From Capniomyces stellatus (Eukaryota > Kickxellomycota > Harpellomycetes > Harpellales > Legeriomycetaceae), in contig LUVW01000011.1 of assembly GCA_001661515.1 (NCBI GenBank), positions 367,789 to 431,788 on the forward strand: a DNA stretch of 64,000 bases. Direction: 5' to 3'. A model generated the notes under the pieces. The model made no database searches, was not told the DNA's origin, and was given only the letters and a program-made list of their open reading frames with translations. The translations under genes were made by a program, and so were the position numbers. Every line of letters begins with the position of its first letter. Position 1 is the stretch's first letter. Below, piece after piece: positions 1-10,305 of the stretch.

Positions 1-298
1 CTGGATATCATTAGACGGCATACTTCACACAACGAGCGATACCATTCAGGCTAATGGCTTAGCATATCGATAAAGTAGCAATCATAATGTAAATATCACA
101 TCCATATCCATGTTCATATGTATCTCCGTATTCATTTATCTATACATCCACACATATATAAACCCATGTATCTCTGCATTAATTTGTTTGCGTGTTCATG
201 TTTACGCTTATATATTATTTAAGTAATGACCCTCTCAACACTGCCAAACTACAAAATATTATCCAACTGTATATAGCACACTGCATAAACAAACAGTC
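1..298. other. Window edge, no gene seen
   Basis: AT-rich sequence with short runs of TATA and ATCC-like repeats. I see no coding exon or RNA gene. It leads into the microsatellite upstream of the GT69 gene and may hold part of its promoter. Confidence 0.5.
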
Positions 299-484
299 GT
301 ACACACAGACAAACAGAAAAACAGACAAACAGACAAACAGACAAACAGACAAACAGACACACAGACAAACAGACACACAGACACACAGACACACAGACAC
401 ACAGACACACAGACACACAGACACACAGACACACAGACACACAGACACACAGACACACAGACACACAGACACACAGACACAGAC
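299..484. repeat. CAGACAAA/CAGACACA microsatellite
   Basis: The run starts as imperfect CAGACAAA units and becomes near-perfect tandem CAGACACA units, ending about 24 bases before the GT69 start codon at 508. It creates long open frames on both strands (Thr-Asp-Gln or Cys-Val-Ser repeats) that are not genes. It probably lies in the promoter or 5' leader of the downstream gene. Confidence 0.95.
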
Positions 485-507
485 ATAAAGATTATCTGAC
501 TCACAAA

Positions 508-1878
508 ATGCGAAGCAAATCAACCAACTTAGCAAGATTTCTGCTATACGCCGCATTCGTTGCCATGATCCTGTTTGTTTATTTTGCAAACAGAGACTGG
601 TACAGGTTCATAAACAGCGTCAAGGAAAGTGCCAAAGAAAGTGTCAAGGAAAGTGTCAAGGAAAGTGTCAATCATGGCAACGAAAAAGAAGACATCTTTA
701 GGGGTTTGCTTTTTGACTATGCAAGATTAGAAAATATCGTAAATAGGTGTGATAGCGGAAGCAGAAAGCAATATGATTATATGATGGAGGGGGGGAACAG
801 GTATGCCTCGCTGATGTCACGCAAGATGCTGGAAACAAGAAGGTTTATTGACGAAGGCCTGAAAGCAGAGCTGCTGAAAAAGCCCAGTCCGCGGTACTTT
901 ATAGCCACAAACATGTTCAACAACGAGGAGGTGTTGGCGCATTTCACGCTGGAGCTGGTGCGGCTCATTGAGTATGTGGGTCCTGAAAACGTGTTTGTTT
1001 CGCTGTACGAAAATGGGTCTGTGGACAACACAAAGCAGTTGGTCAAGAAACTTGACGTGTTGCTGGGAAAAGTTGGTGTTAAAAGATCGATAGTTGCAGA
1101 GGATATTTCTAGGCCAGAGAACTACAACAGAATCGAGTACTTGGCCAGAATGCGGAACAAGGCGATGGTTCCACTGGCTGCAGAGTACAAGGAAGGAAAC
1201 ACGTATGACAAGATCATATTCTTAAACGACATATTCTTTTGTCGCAACGACATCCTGGAGCTGCTGGTTCAATCAGAGCGGCAGGGGTCAGACATCACGT
1301 GCCCACTGGACATAGACATGTCTAATGTAGAACGTTCTGAACACTCCGATGTTTACTTGAAACGTTTTCGAGATACCTGGGTGGCGCGTGATATTACAGG
1401 CAATATGTTTCCCGGACGCCTTGACAATTTTTCAGTGCATGCACCTACAAAAGAGCGAGCTAATAAACAGATTCCATTCCAAGTTCAATGTTGCTGGAAT
1501 GGCGTGGCGATTTTGAATTCAGCACCATTCTACTCACCAATCTCTCTTGAATTCAGGAGATCAAACATCGAAACTGATGAATGCGCAGCGTCCGAGTGTT
1601 CGCTGCTGTGTAATGATTTTTGGGATAAAGGCTTTCGGCGGGTGGTGATGGTTCCTAGAGTTGAGGTTGCGTATTCGCAGCTACACTTTGATTACCTTGA
1701 TAGCAAGCTGAAGTTCAAGAAGGAAGTCATGAGTATTGAGGAGGAAAAGATTGATTATATCAATGGGCCTGACGCCGTAGTGTGTAATGGGCTTTACAAA
1801 AACAATACCAGAAACCCTGGAGGCAATTTCGAGCTGGTCAAGTATTCATCGCATGGAACCGAGGTCAAGAAAATTTAA
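508..1878 (+). CDS. GT69 alpha-1,3-mannosyltransferase, CAP59/CMT1 family
   Basis: An uninterrupted 456-residue ORF. The N-terminus has a short cytosolic stretch and one membrane segment (about residues 9-26), as in Golgi type II glycosyltransferases. A Lys-Glu-Ser-Val tetrapeptide array follows (about residues 36-54). The rest matches the cryptococcal mannosyltransferase family: a YFIATNMFNNEEVL block, a SLYENGSVDNT block, the FLNDIFFC acidic motif, then DTWVARDI, CCWNGVAILN and VMVPRVEVAY. Family members transfer mannose in alpha-1,3 linkage from GDP-mannose in the secretory pathway, for capsule or wall glycans; the exact acceptor cannot be read from sequence. The ATG follows the microsatellite by about 24 bases, so repeat length could affect expression (inference). 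Confidence 0.9.
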   Translation: MRSKSTNLARFLLYAAFVAMILFVYFANRDWYRFINSVKESAKESVKESVKESVNHGNEKEDIFRGLLFDYARLENIVNRCDSGSRKQYDYMMEGGNRYASLMSRKMLETRRFIDEGLKAELLKKPSPRYFIATNMFNNEEVLAHFTLELVRLIEYVGPENVFVSLYENGSVDNTKQLVKKLDVLLGKVGVKRSIVAEDISRPENYNRIEYLARMRNKAMVPLAAEYKEGNTYDKIIFLNDIFFCRNDILELLVQSERQGSDITCPLDIDMSNVERSEHSDVYLKRFRDTWVARDITGNMFPGRLDNFSVHAPTKERANKQIPFQVQCCWNGVAILNSAPFYSPISLEFRRSNIETDECAASECSLLCNDFWDKGFRRVVMVPRVEVAYSQLHFDYLDSKLKFKKEVMSIEEEKIDYINGPDAVVCNGLYKNNTRNPGGNFELVKYSSHGTEVKKI

Positions 1879-2211
1879 GCATTCACTAGAGAGGTACAAT
1901 TGATTATTAGTAGACCGAAGCTTTTTTAATTTTAATTTTAACATTTTTATTTAATTTTAATTTTATTTAACGTATATAAGTTTGAATTAGGTAGAGCAAA
2001 AAAAAAAAAAATAGCAAAAACGAATAGATACAAAATAAGTAAATAATCAAGTATCAATAAAGGAAAGGGCATTTTTTGTATATAAATAAGAATATAATGA
2101 GATAATAAATAGCAGAAACAAAGCAAAGCAAAACAGAACAAAGAAAAAGTTGGAAAAGTAAAGTGAAAAAAAAACAAGATAAATAGTTGGTAGACCTAGA
2201 CGAATTGGGAA
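1879..2211. other. Convergent intergenic spacer
   Basis: A-rich spacer of 333 bases between two convergent genes. It contains several AATAAA-like motifs that could serve polyadenylation for either side. No exon or RNA gene is visible. Confidence 0.6.
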
Positions 2212-4350
2212 TTACTCGGCCTTACTGGACTTTGAGACTTTTTTGGCTTTTTTTACTTTTGGTTTGGTGGCATCAACAGAGTCAGATGATTTTGAGGCTT
2301 TGGGAGACCTGGTCGTGGGGCCCGAATCAGCGCTGCTGGGGCGGTCGGGGCTTGATGAAAGAGCGAACTCGTCGGTTTTGGCTTTTAAGGCGGATTTTTT
2401 GCTGCTTGGCTTTTTAGGGACAGCGATAAGTCGCTCAGACTTGGTTGCTTTAATCTCTACAGAAACATCGTCAACCTCAACCATGTCATTGTCATCGGTG
2501 GCAACATCTTCGTTTGAGGGGCTGGCGGATAGCCCAAAGATTTTCTGGGTCAAGGAGCTGGCTCTCTCCAGTAGACTTGGGGAGGATAGGGTGGCGGAAT
2601 GGTCAGCTGGGGGAGCGTCCTCAGCATCCAGGGTTCTCTTGCGTCTGGATGGAGACTTGGGGGATTTTGGGGAAGCTGAGTCGGCAAGCTTGGACTTTGG
2701 GGACTTTTCGGCAAAGGGGTCGCCTTTTTTAGGGGATTTGAAGGCGCTGTTTTCGGCAGGGCTTTGCTTGAGGGAGTCTTGTTCGGTTGAATCGACGCAC
2801 TGGCCGTACACTCTGAACCGGCTGACTGCACCGTCTGGGTAGATGGACAGCTTGACGTGGGTGAAGGGGGTGGTTATGAGAGCTAGGTTGAACTTGTTGG
2901 CAGTGTTTGCGGCCAGCTTTGTCTTGGAGAGAATCTGGTACCAGAAACACTCTGGGTCGTTTTCAGGGTTGTTTGATACAGAGTTGCAGGCCATAATCGA
3001 TGCCTCCAGTGGCTGGTTTCCGACAAAGTTTTTGGTCTCAATTACAGCATAGCTCAGCAGCCCAACGTCCCCCAGGCGAACCACCGCCGAGTCGCACAGC
3101 TCTTCAGGCGTCTCGTCATCGTCATGCGCACTGGTTCCGGTGCTGCGGTTCCTCTTGGTCACCCATCCATGACATCCTCCCTCCTTCATGTATCCAGGCA
3201 GGATCAGGTTTTCCTTCTTTCCAAACGTCTCGTCTGTTGCTGAAACCACAACTGCTCCATTTGCAACACACGCCAGATCAATTTCTTTTGACACCTCCAA
3301 TGGCGGTGCAACTGTTCCGAAAACCCGAACTCTGGAAAGCCCTCCGTCAGGTCGGATAAACACCCTGATGTAGTTGAATACTGTTTCTGTCTCAGACCAC
3401 AACGCCAATTTCAGAAGCTTGTTGGCTGGTATCTCTACCTCTGGCAAAAGCGACTCCCAGATAAATGGAAGATCTTTGCTCTTCTTCTTGCTGCCTCCGA
3501 TTTCTGATGGAATCAAACACCCTTCAATCCTCACAAACGGTGCGCTCTCTCCTGACAAACATCTTGTATCAATATAAAATCCTGCTATTGTTCCTGGACA
3601 TCCGAGCTTTATAATCACCCTATACACACAATTATTCATTTGTTTACTATTAGTCTCTCGGTCCATTACTCTTTTCCCCCTCTCCTTTCATTCTTCCTTA
3701 TTTTAGCAGCCTTATAATTTACCAGTCCTCTTCTGTATTATGCCTTCGCGTTATCCAACTGTCATTGCTATACATTTCGCTAACGTCTATTGACAATATT
3801 TTATTAAAATCTCCATTACATATCCCAAACCAGCGGCAACAGTGCTGATATTGTTAATATTGGGAATCTCTTGCCCCAACCACCTATTTATTTTCTATCC
3901 AGCTTACCTTCAATTTTAGTTGATTCCTCATTTGGCTCTGATATTTCAATCAGGTTTTCAGCTGCTCCAAACGACTCATCGCTTGCGGAAACTATGCTTC
4001 CTCCAATTGCCTTACTTGCAAGATCTATTGTTATTGTTTTCGTATACATAATAAAGCACATGTACAAGGTTAGTTGGTACTCTATCTCATTACTAAGACT
4101 AATCGGTACAAGAGTGTTAGTAGTGACCAACCGACCGCCGCCATCCTTTCAACCCTTCATCCTATTGTTCAACCTGTCTTTTCTTTTCTTTTCTTTTCTA
4201 TTCTCTTTTACTTTTTGATTTAATATAAAGACAACGGAAATACAAAGCACTGCAAAACTCACCAATATATCCTGACAATGCATGAACTTTTGCATTGTCA
4301 TCAGGGTCTGCGTTATAATACACTGGAAAATTACTCTGTGCGTTTCCCAT
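2212..4350 (-). CDS. DAL2: Allantoicase with long basic C-terminal tail
   Basis: Four exons on the minus strand: 4350-4263, 4024-3908, 3786-3723, 3619-2212. Splice phases agree and give 558 residues. Allantoicase hydrolyses allantoate to ureidoglycolate and urea in purine catabolism. The two tandem allantoicase domains are clear. The first begins GYIDLASKAIGG and continues DSWITRRHNTEEDWVIIKLG across two introns. The second begins IDLACVANGAVVVSATDETF, with WVTKRNR and ends FRVYGQ near residue 363. The yeast enzyme is roughly 340 residues, so about 195 residues are extra. This tail is rich in Ser, Lys and Pro with many SPK triplets and a basic RRKR. The start is chosen because exon 1 (MGNAQSNF...) joins in phase to the first domain. 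Confidence 0.92.
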
Positions 4351-7226
4351 TTTTGATTTATTCGCTAATTCGTTTCTATTTGGTTTTTGTTATTACTTGT
4401 ATATTAAAATAACCGTAGTATTTGGATAAGTCAGAAGTTTGTTTTGTTTTGATTTATTTTTCATTTGGCTTTTTTCTTTGATTTCACTTTGTTTTTGCTC
4501 TATTTCCTCTTTATTTTCACTTTATTTTCACTTTATTTTCACTTTATTTTCACTTTATCTTCACTTTATTTTCAATTTATTTTCACTTTATTTTCACTTT
4601 TTTCGCTCTATTTACTACTTGTTCTTTCCCCCATTTCACTTTTGCTAGTTAACTTTGTGTTTATTTACTTTGTTTATTTACTTTATAACTTTTAGCTTTG
4701 TTATTTTTTACGCTGATTAGCTTCTCATTGTTTGTTTTTATTTTATTTTTTCAACTTTTTTTTTTTCCCTTTTGCTAAAAAATATTTTTTATTTAATTTG
4801 GTCTTTACTATTTTCTCTAATTTCTGAAGAGGGTTTATTCGTGTTCGTTGCTTTAATTACTTTTTCAAAATTTAAACTATATCCCATTCCTGCTTATATT
4901 AGACGACGCGCTTCCAGTCCAAATCGCTTCAAACTAATTTAGATAAACTTTGACGATTTTGAACCAGATTGTCTGCTCCCTTTTGAACTTGGTCTGCAAA
5001 GTATTAATAACTTCATCTCTGCTCCTATTGATTTATTTACCATTATAAATACTTTTGAATCCAAAGCATTTTATTCAGCGACCTTTGTTTTGCAAGCATA
5101 AATGCAGACCCTATTTCCTTTTACCTATTACTAAAAAATCCAACTCCTCAAATCATCTCTTCCACTTCCATTATTTCATTTGCTGCTACTGTTTAGCTCA
5201 AGGTTAACCAAACCTTTGCTCTTCAATAATTAGATATTTTAACCTAGCATTCCAGCCTATTAGTGTCAACTCTTTGAATACCAATACTCTTGGTGTATTT
5301 TGTACATTCCCAATCTTCTCACCTCTTTCTTTTTTCAAAAAGCATTGTCCATTGTACTTGCACCAAATTGGTCGCTTTAATTGTATCTCTGCTATTTTTT
5401 TAAAAAATTCAGCCAATAAAACTCCATATCACTAAGCTTCACCTATCCGCTTCTCAATTCAATTTTTTCTTTCCTGAATGCCAATCTCAACAATGGCTTT
5501 GCCCTATTTGTTGTAAAAACAATGGCATCATTACTTTCCCCATTATTCAATCTTGCTCAACTAGAACTACCATCCAACCAACCATCTTTTACTTTTACCT
5601 CTCTCTCTATCTCTTTTTTTTTTTTTTACTCTCGTTTCAACCCGCATTTTTTATTCCTTTTATTTTTTGCATTCAATTGATAAAAGAGTGATAATCGATG
5701 ACCGCAAAATCCGCTTTGAAAGTTCCAAGTGTTATTAAACCATTCCAATTATCGCCGCTACACAATTGGCCTTGCTCTAAACCTCTTTTTTACATTTACT
5801 GCTTTTGGATGTTGTTTTTTTCTCAATTCATTTCATTTCAACTTTGAAATATGGTAACTAGCTGCTCAATTAATCACTTTTTCATTACTTTTATTTATGT
5901 AATTTAATGGCAACAGAATCAACACAACAAAACATACATTTTAACTACTCAATTTAATCGAGCTTTTTGGAACGGGGTAATCTATTGGACATCTCTCCAA
6001 TTGTAAACAATGGTTTGTTTTAGTTGGAATATTGTCAACCTTATACGTCCACTAATTCAATGCCTAATTTACCCGCAAAAAACTCTTGATTGTTTATACT
6101 TATTTCTACCACCAAACAGCTAAGCGTACTCGTAACATCCATTTGTAATTCTGATACATTAATCGAATTGCTCGATAACTTCCAATATCTGGCGAGTAAA
6201 GGTCAGGAGCTGTTTTTCAATTCGCTAAAACCTAACTATTTCCGATAAATAAGCGGATCCCTTGAGTTTTTTTGCTGAACCCTATTAACTTTTATTATCC
6301 ATGATTTTTTATTAATCAATCGAAGCTTTAAAGTGAAAAATTGAACTTTAACTAGGTGATGGTGACGTCTTTAGATCATGGTTCAGAAACCGGGTATTGG
6401 AACTATACAAGTCTTCCTACCCACTTTCTACAAACAAAGCATTCCGACTACTTTTATAAAGTCATTATAATATATTCTATCAACCATACATAAGGGATCG
6501 ATGAGTGCTTACACTGCACAATCTCTATATTACGCTTCACTAGCGGCCTTCCAAAGTCAAATATGTATAAAAAAAAATATAAAAAAAAACACTATACATT
6601 GTTCTCATCCCAATAAAACCTGAAGAACGCTTAGGGGCCATATGTACTCAAATTTGCGTTTGACATTTGCTTTATGATTGATGCAGGCCTTATGCTTTAC
6701 GCTTTTGATCTTTAGTTCAACCCAAAAAACAGCTGAAATAAATTATGATTCAGATTATTTGCCAGTCAAATACGATGCAAAAAAAAAAAACCCCCCCATG
6801 GTTATTACATAATAAAGTTACAAAGCAGTTTACCCCATTGGCTGTATCAACCTTTTTTAAGAATATTTTTTTTATAATTATTGAGAGGTTTAAAGCCGAA
6901 TTCAACAGTTCCAAGAAAGATATCCTACTTTTGAGCAATACGTTGCGTTACGCTACGCTACGTTACGTTCCTTTGTCAACTGATCTTATAATTGACATAA
7001 CCAAAATTCAACAATTTTTACGTGACATACCGCTGCAATAAGGAGAGCAGGCAGGAAAAAAAAAATCATAGTGCAAAACGAATTTGTCAGCTAGAAATCA
7101 CTTGTGCAAAAAAAAATAAAAATAAAAAACCACCCACCCATAAGCGAAAGCGCTGAAGCGACGCTAGGGCTGCGTGGTTTTCTCGTGTACAGGTTGTCTG
7201 TAAAGCAGAACAACAAAAAGTTAAAT
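4351..7226. other. Gene-poor spacer with possible decayed coding remnant
   Basis: About 2.9 kb without a convincing gene. The plus strand is strongly pyrimidine-rich from about 4430 to 5850, so it is purine-rich on the coding strand of the allantoicase gene it precedes. Around 4900-5600 both strands carry short coding-like pieces broken by stops, for example a minus-strand frame at 5416-5204 without an ATG. These could be an eroded gene or element; I cannot name a family. A short plus-strand frame at 6745-7041 has homopolymer-driven composition and is not convincing. Confidence 0.4.
4514..4603. repeat. TTTTCACTTTA-type short tandem repeat
   Basis: About eight imperfect copies of an 11-base TTTTCACTTTA unit inside the pyrimidine-rich spacer. 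The repeat explains the Phe/Leu/Ser-rich open frames here, which are not genes. Confidence 0.85.
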
Positions 7227-7299
7227 TGATCCAGCCAGGACTCGAACCTGGAATCTCTTGATTCGTAGTCAAGCGCCTTGTCCATTGGGCCACAGGACC
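7227..7299 (-). tRNA. tRNA-Arg (anticodon ACG), intronless
   Basis: The reverse strand folds as a standard cloverleaf. The acceptor stem is GGTCCTG against CTGGATC, with one wobble and one mismatch. The anticodon stem CTTGA/TCAAG has loop CTACGAA, giving anticodon ACG. The T arm is CCAGG-TTCGAGT-CCTGG. The length of 73 bases including the discriminator A is typical. No intron follows the anticodon. Two overlapping minus-strand open frames here are the usual translated-tRNA artefact. Confidence 0.93.
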
Positions 7300-8125
7300 A
7301 GTTGAATGTTGCGTCAAACGCTGGTTGACTATGTCCGCTTAGGACTTGGATTAACTTACTATTATTTAAATGTTACTGTAGTATTTAATCTGGTTCTATT
7401 CTATCATATATAAGTACTTAACTTTACTATATCCGTGTTATTTTTTTATAGTTGTTTATTATGTTAAATATATTCTTGTATATAAAAAAGGTGATGTTCA
7501 AATCCGTTATCACGTAAACTCTTATCAATGAATTTTCTTTCATTGAACCAATTCGAATCAAACTTTAAATCAAATAAAATAAATCAAAATTAACCAAGTA
7601 AAATGTAAATCAATTAAAACTAAACTAAATAAACTGAAATTGAAGTGTCGTGTAAAAAAAACTACAACCAAGTTGTATAAAAAACTACTCTTCATATTTC
7701 TATTAGGTCGGTACTACAATCGTCTCTGGTTTAAGTACCGATCTACAGGTCGTATACTATTTTATACGACATGAAGTGGTAGCTCTTTACACATTCATAT
7801 TTATCTGTAAAAAATTTAAAATTATCAGGTGTATCTTAAAACGTTACTACTGTTCATGCAAGAACACAAATAAAACCCTCATTTGTTTTTTGTTTTACTC
7901 TTTATTTACGCTTTTATTCTAATATAGTTCCAAGGTTAATAGAAATCAAACAAATAAAAGGTAAACGACTAGTAAAACGCTATTAATTTCCATATGTCTC
8001 CAAAAAAAACTAACATTGGACCTAAGTCTGGTGCCAGAACTTGAGTTAGAAAATTGGAGCCCTTTGTTGGAACACTGATACTAGCTGTTTTAGTTTGATG
8101 CAACACAATCAGTTCTGGTTTCAGT
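7300..8125. other. Intergenic, nothing identified
   Basis: AT-rich spacer between the tRNA and the secreted repeat-protein gene. An imperfect palindrome-like stretch (GTCGTATAC and GTATACGAC-like words) lies near 7745-7775. No exon or RNA gene is seen. The last 200 bases may include the terminator of the minus-strand gene. Confidence 0.4.
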
Positions 8126-8851
8126 TTAAACTATGGTTGATGTTGATGTACTAGTTACAACTACCATGGATGTTGAAGTCGAAGTTATAACTGTGTTAGA
8201 TGTTGATGTCAATGTTATGACTTCCATGACTGTTGTAATTGGTGCAATGGTGCAAGGGGAAGTTGTTACACTACTATATGGCATCCATGTTGAGTCGAAC
8301 TCCCCTGTAGTGGTCCATGTTTCTGGGATAACTGTTGTGGTCCATGTTCCTGGGAATAAAGTTGTCCATGTTTCTGGGAAAGTTGTCCATGTTTCTGGAA
8401 TAACTGATATGCCCAAATCCTCTGTAGTGGTCCATTTTTCTAAAAAATTTGTTGTTGGAGTGAACGAAGCTGTCCATGACTCTGGTATAACCATTGTGGT
8501 CCATGATTCTGGCATACCTGTTACGTCCAATGTTCCTAAAGAATTTGTTGTTCCCAAATCTTCTGTAGTGATTGATGTTACTGGCAACCATGTAAAGTCT
8601 AAATCTTCTGTAATGGTCACTGCTCCTGACTCCCATGTTGAGTCCAATGTTCCTAAAAGATTTGAAGTTTCTGTGAATGAAGTTGTCACTGACGACTGTG
8701 CTGTTTGGCTAGTTCTGGGTCTAGGTCTGGTTGTTACGGGTCTTGCAACTGCAGCCTCAACTTTATCTTCAGCAGGTACTGCGAACGAGTTTACCAACAA
8801 ACCGCTTGAAGCAAGCAAGTAGACCAATGAGTTCAATGAAAATGCGTGCAT
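8126..8851 (-). CDS. Secreted Thr/Ser-rich repeat protein
   Basis: An unrecognised 241-residue protein. The ATG at 8851 is chosen because it gives a clean signal peptide (MHAFSLNSLVYLLASSGLLV, cleavage probably after NSFA). A longer frame extends 33 bases upstream but lacks an ATG. The mature part is almost entirely Thr, Ser, Val and Pro with degenerate ESWTT/ETWTT repeats in the middle. Runs of TSTST make up the C-terminus. Such composition is typical of O-mannosylated fungal surface or secreted proteins. There is no obvious GPI signal or second membrane segment. The repeat structure also opens a long antisense frame, which I reject. Function unknown. Confidence 0.7.
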   Translation of the reverse strand: MHAFSLNSLVYLLASSGLLVNSFAVPAEDKVEAAVARPVTTRPRPRTSQTAQSSVTTSFTETSNLLGTLDSTWESGAVTITEDLDFTWLPVTSITTEDLGTTNSLGTLDVTGMPESWTTMVIPESWTASFTPTTNFLEKWTTTEDLGISVIPETWTTFPETWTTLFPGTWTTTVIPETWTTTGEFDSTWMPYSSVTTSPCTIAPITTVMEVITLTSTSNTVITSTSTSMVVVTSTSTSTIV

Positions 8852-9892
8852 GTTGAATAATTGCTGAATAGTTTTTTCTTTCAATAATTGATTGACTAAT
8901 AGTTAAAGTCCAGTTTGAGTTTGTTCTGAATAATAATATGAGATTAATCACAACTTTTGATGTCTTTTTATGCTTTTTTTTTTCATGTCTTTTCCAAACA
9001 ACTCTTGTTTCTTATTTTTCCGATACATAATCTTATAATGGTATTACTATAACTACACTATAACCCCATTTTTGCAGTAGCTATCACTATATTATAACTG
9101 CACTAAAATTGTAAAATTACGATAGCTATTACTATACTGACAGTTTAGGATTGATTATTTCCAATAGCTCAACATATACCAACACTAATAGTATGACATA
9201 TTTTTCTTAACTTATCAAACTTGTGCTTGGTTTGCTTGGCTAGATTTTGACTCATATGACTGCTGGCTTTCAATAGTTGTGGTATAGATACATACTATAA
9301 CAGCACTCGTATATTCTCAGCCGATATTAACTACGTCTCTGTGACTTTATGTTCGAATCTATATGCTGATTGATATATTCAAAATTCCGACAGCTCAACA
9401 AAAAAAAAATAGCCTAACCATAACCGAGTGCCATGTAGTAACACCCAGTTCGTGACTTGGCACGTAATAGTCTATACTACAAACACATACACATGTCCAT
9501 TATTTAAATTGAATTTACTAAATTAGCAGAAATTAGTCGCCCAGATTTCCATTCTTTCATTCTTTCACATCGTTACTAAAAAAAATTGGGAAAAAAAAAT
9601 TGGAATAAACCAAATGATACTTTGTATTTGTTTATTTCGAATAGTTTTGCTTTCAAATATACATAATATACCAATACATAATCTTGGAACTGGATACGGG
9701 TGATCATATTGTTTAGTCTTATCATACCACGTATCTGTACAAGTGATAGACCAAATGAGCTTTTTGCAAGCAGCTCAAGTTTACACTCAATATTGATTAC
9801 AGCGCTTTCACTAGAATTTTCTTTTCAATCTGAACATTACTTGATTCAGTTCCAGACCTCCCACCGCTACAACAATCATAATACCATCTACC

Positions 9893-10096
9893 CTATTCTT
9901 TAGGCTTACACATGTGACTAGAGCATACATTTAAAAGGCTACATGCTTTTAAATGTGATGTCTCGACAAAAGTAGATGACGAACATTGTTTACAATTAAC
10001 AAAGCTAACATAATCATCCACATCTATAACTACCAAGTAAGAGTGCCCATCCACATTCAAAACCACTAAACAGATACACTCGCTCACCTTTACCAT
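9893..10096 (-). CDS. Small Cys-rich hypothetical frame, possible C2HC finger
   Basis: A 67-residue frame with an ATG at 10096. It is not recognised. It contains CKQC followed nine residues later by HLKAC, a C-x2-C-x9-H-x3-C spacing that could bind zinc, then further Cys and His residues near the C-terminus. It could be a small gene, one exon of a larger gene, or a fragment of a decayed transposase; no neighbouring exons could be matched in phase. Confidence 0.25.
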   Translation of the reverse strand: MVKVSECICLVVLNVDGHSYLVVIDVDDYVSFVNCKQCSSSTFVETSHLKACSLLNVCSSHMCKPKE

Positions 10097-10256
10097 TGTT
10101 ATGGTGTTATTTAGAGTAACATACTTTTCTTAAACCGTCATCCACAAACACTTACAGGTGCTATAGCAAGGTGTAATCTAGATTGCTGCTGTTTGAACTG
10201 ACTTGGCCTGACCTGACTTGTCCTTACTTTTTAATAATTTGTTGAGAATGGGATTC

Positions 10257-10305
10257 GTTGGGGGTACTTTTGTTGGGGGTATTTTTGTTGGGGGTATTTT
10301 TGATG
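10257..10305. repeat. Short tandem repeat GTTGGGGGTA(C/T)TTTT
   Basis: Three near-identical copies of a 16-17 base unit containing GTTGGGGGTA. It is an isolated G-rich run in AT-rich DNA. No function is apparent. Confidence 0.8.

Noticed and set aside
215..589. Three overlapping minus-strand Cys/Val/Ser-repeat ORFs
   Set aside because: They are translations of the CAGACACA microsatellite; all frames stay open because the unit contains no stop on that strand.
7087..7317. Minus-strand ORFs reading AQWTRRLTTNQEIPGSSPG
   Set aside because: Typical artefact of translating a tRNA gene; it overlaps the tRNA-Arg exactly.
8133..8822. 229-residue plus-strand ORF antisense to the Thr-rich protein
   Set aside because: No signal peptide or family; it mirrors the repeat structure of the real minus-strand gene.
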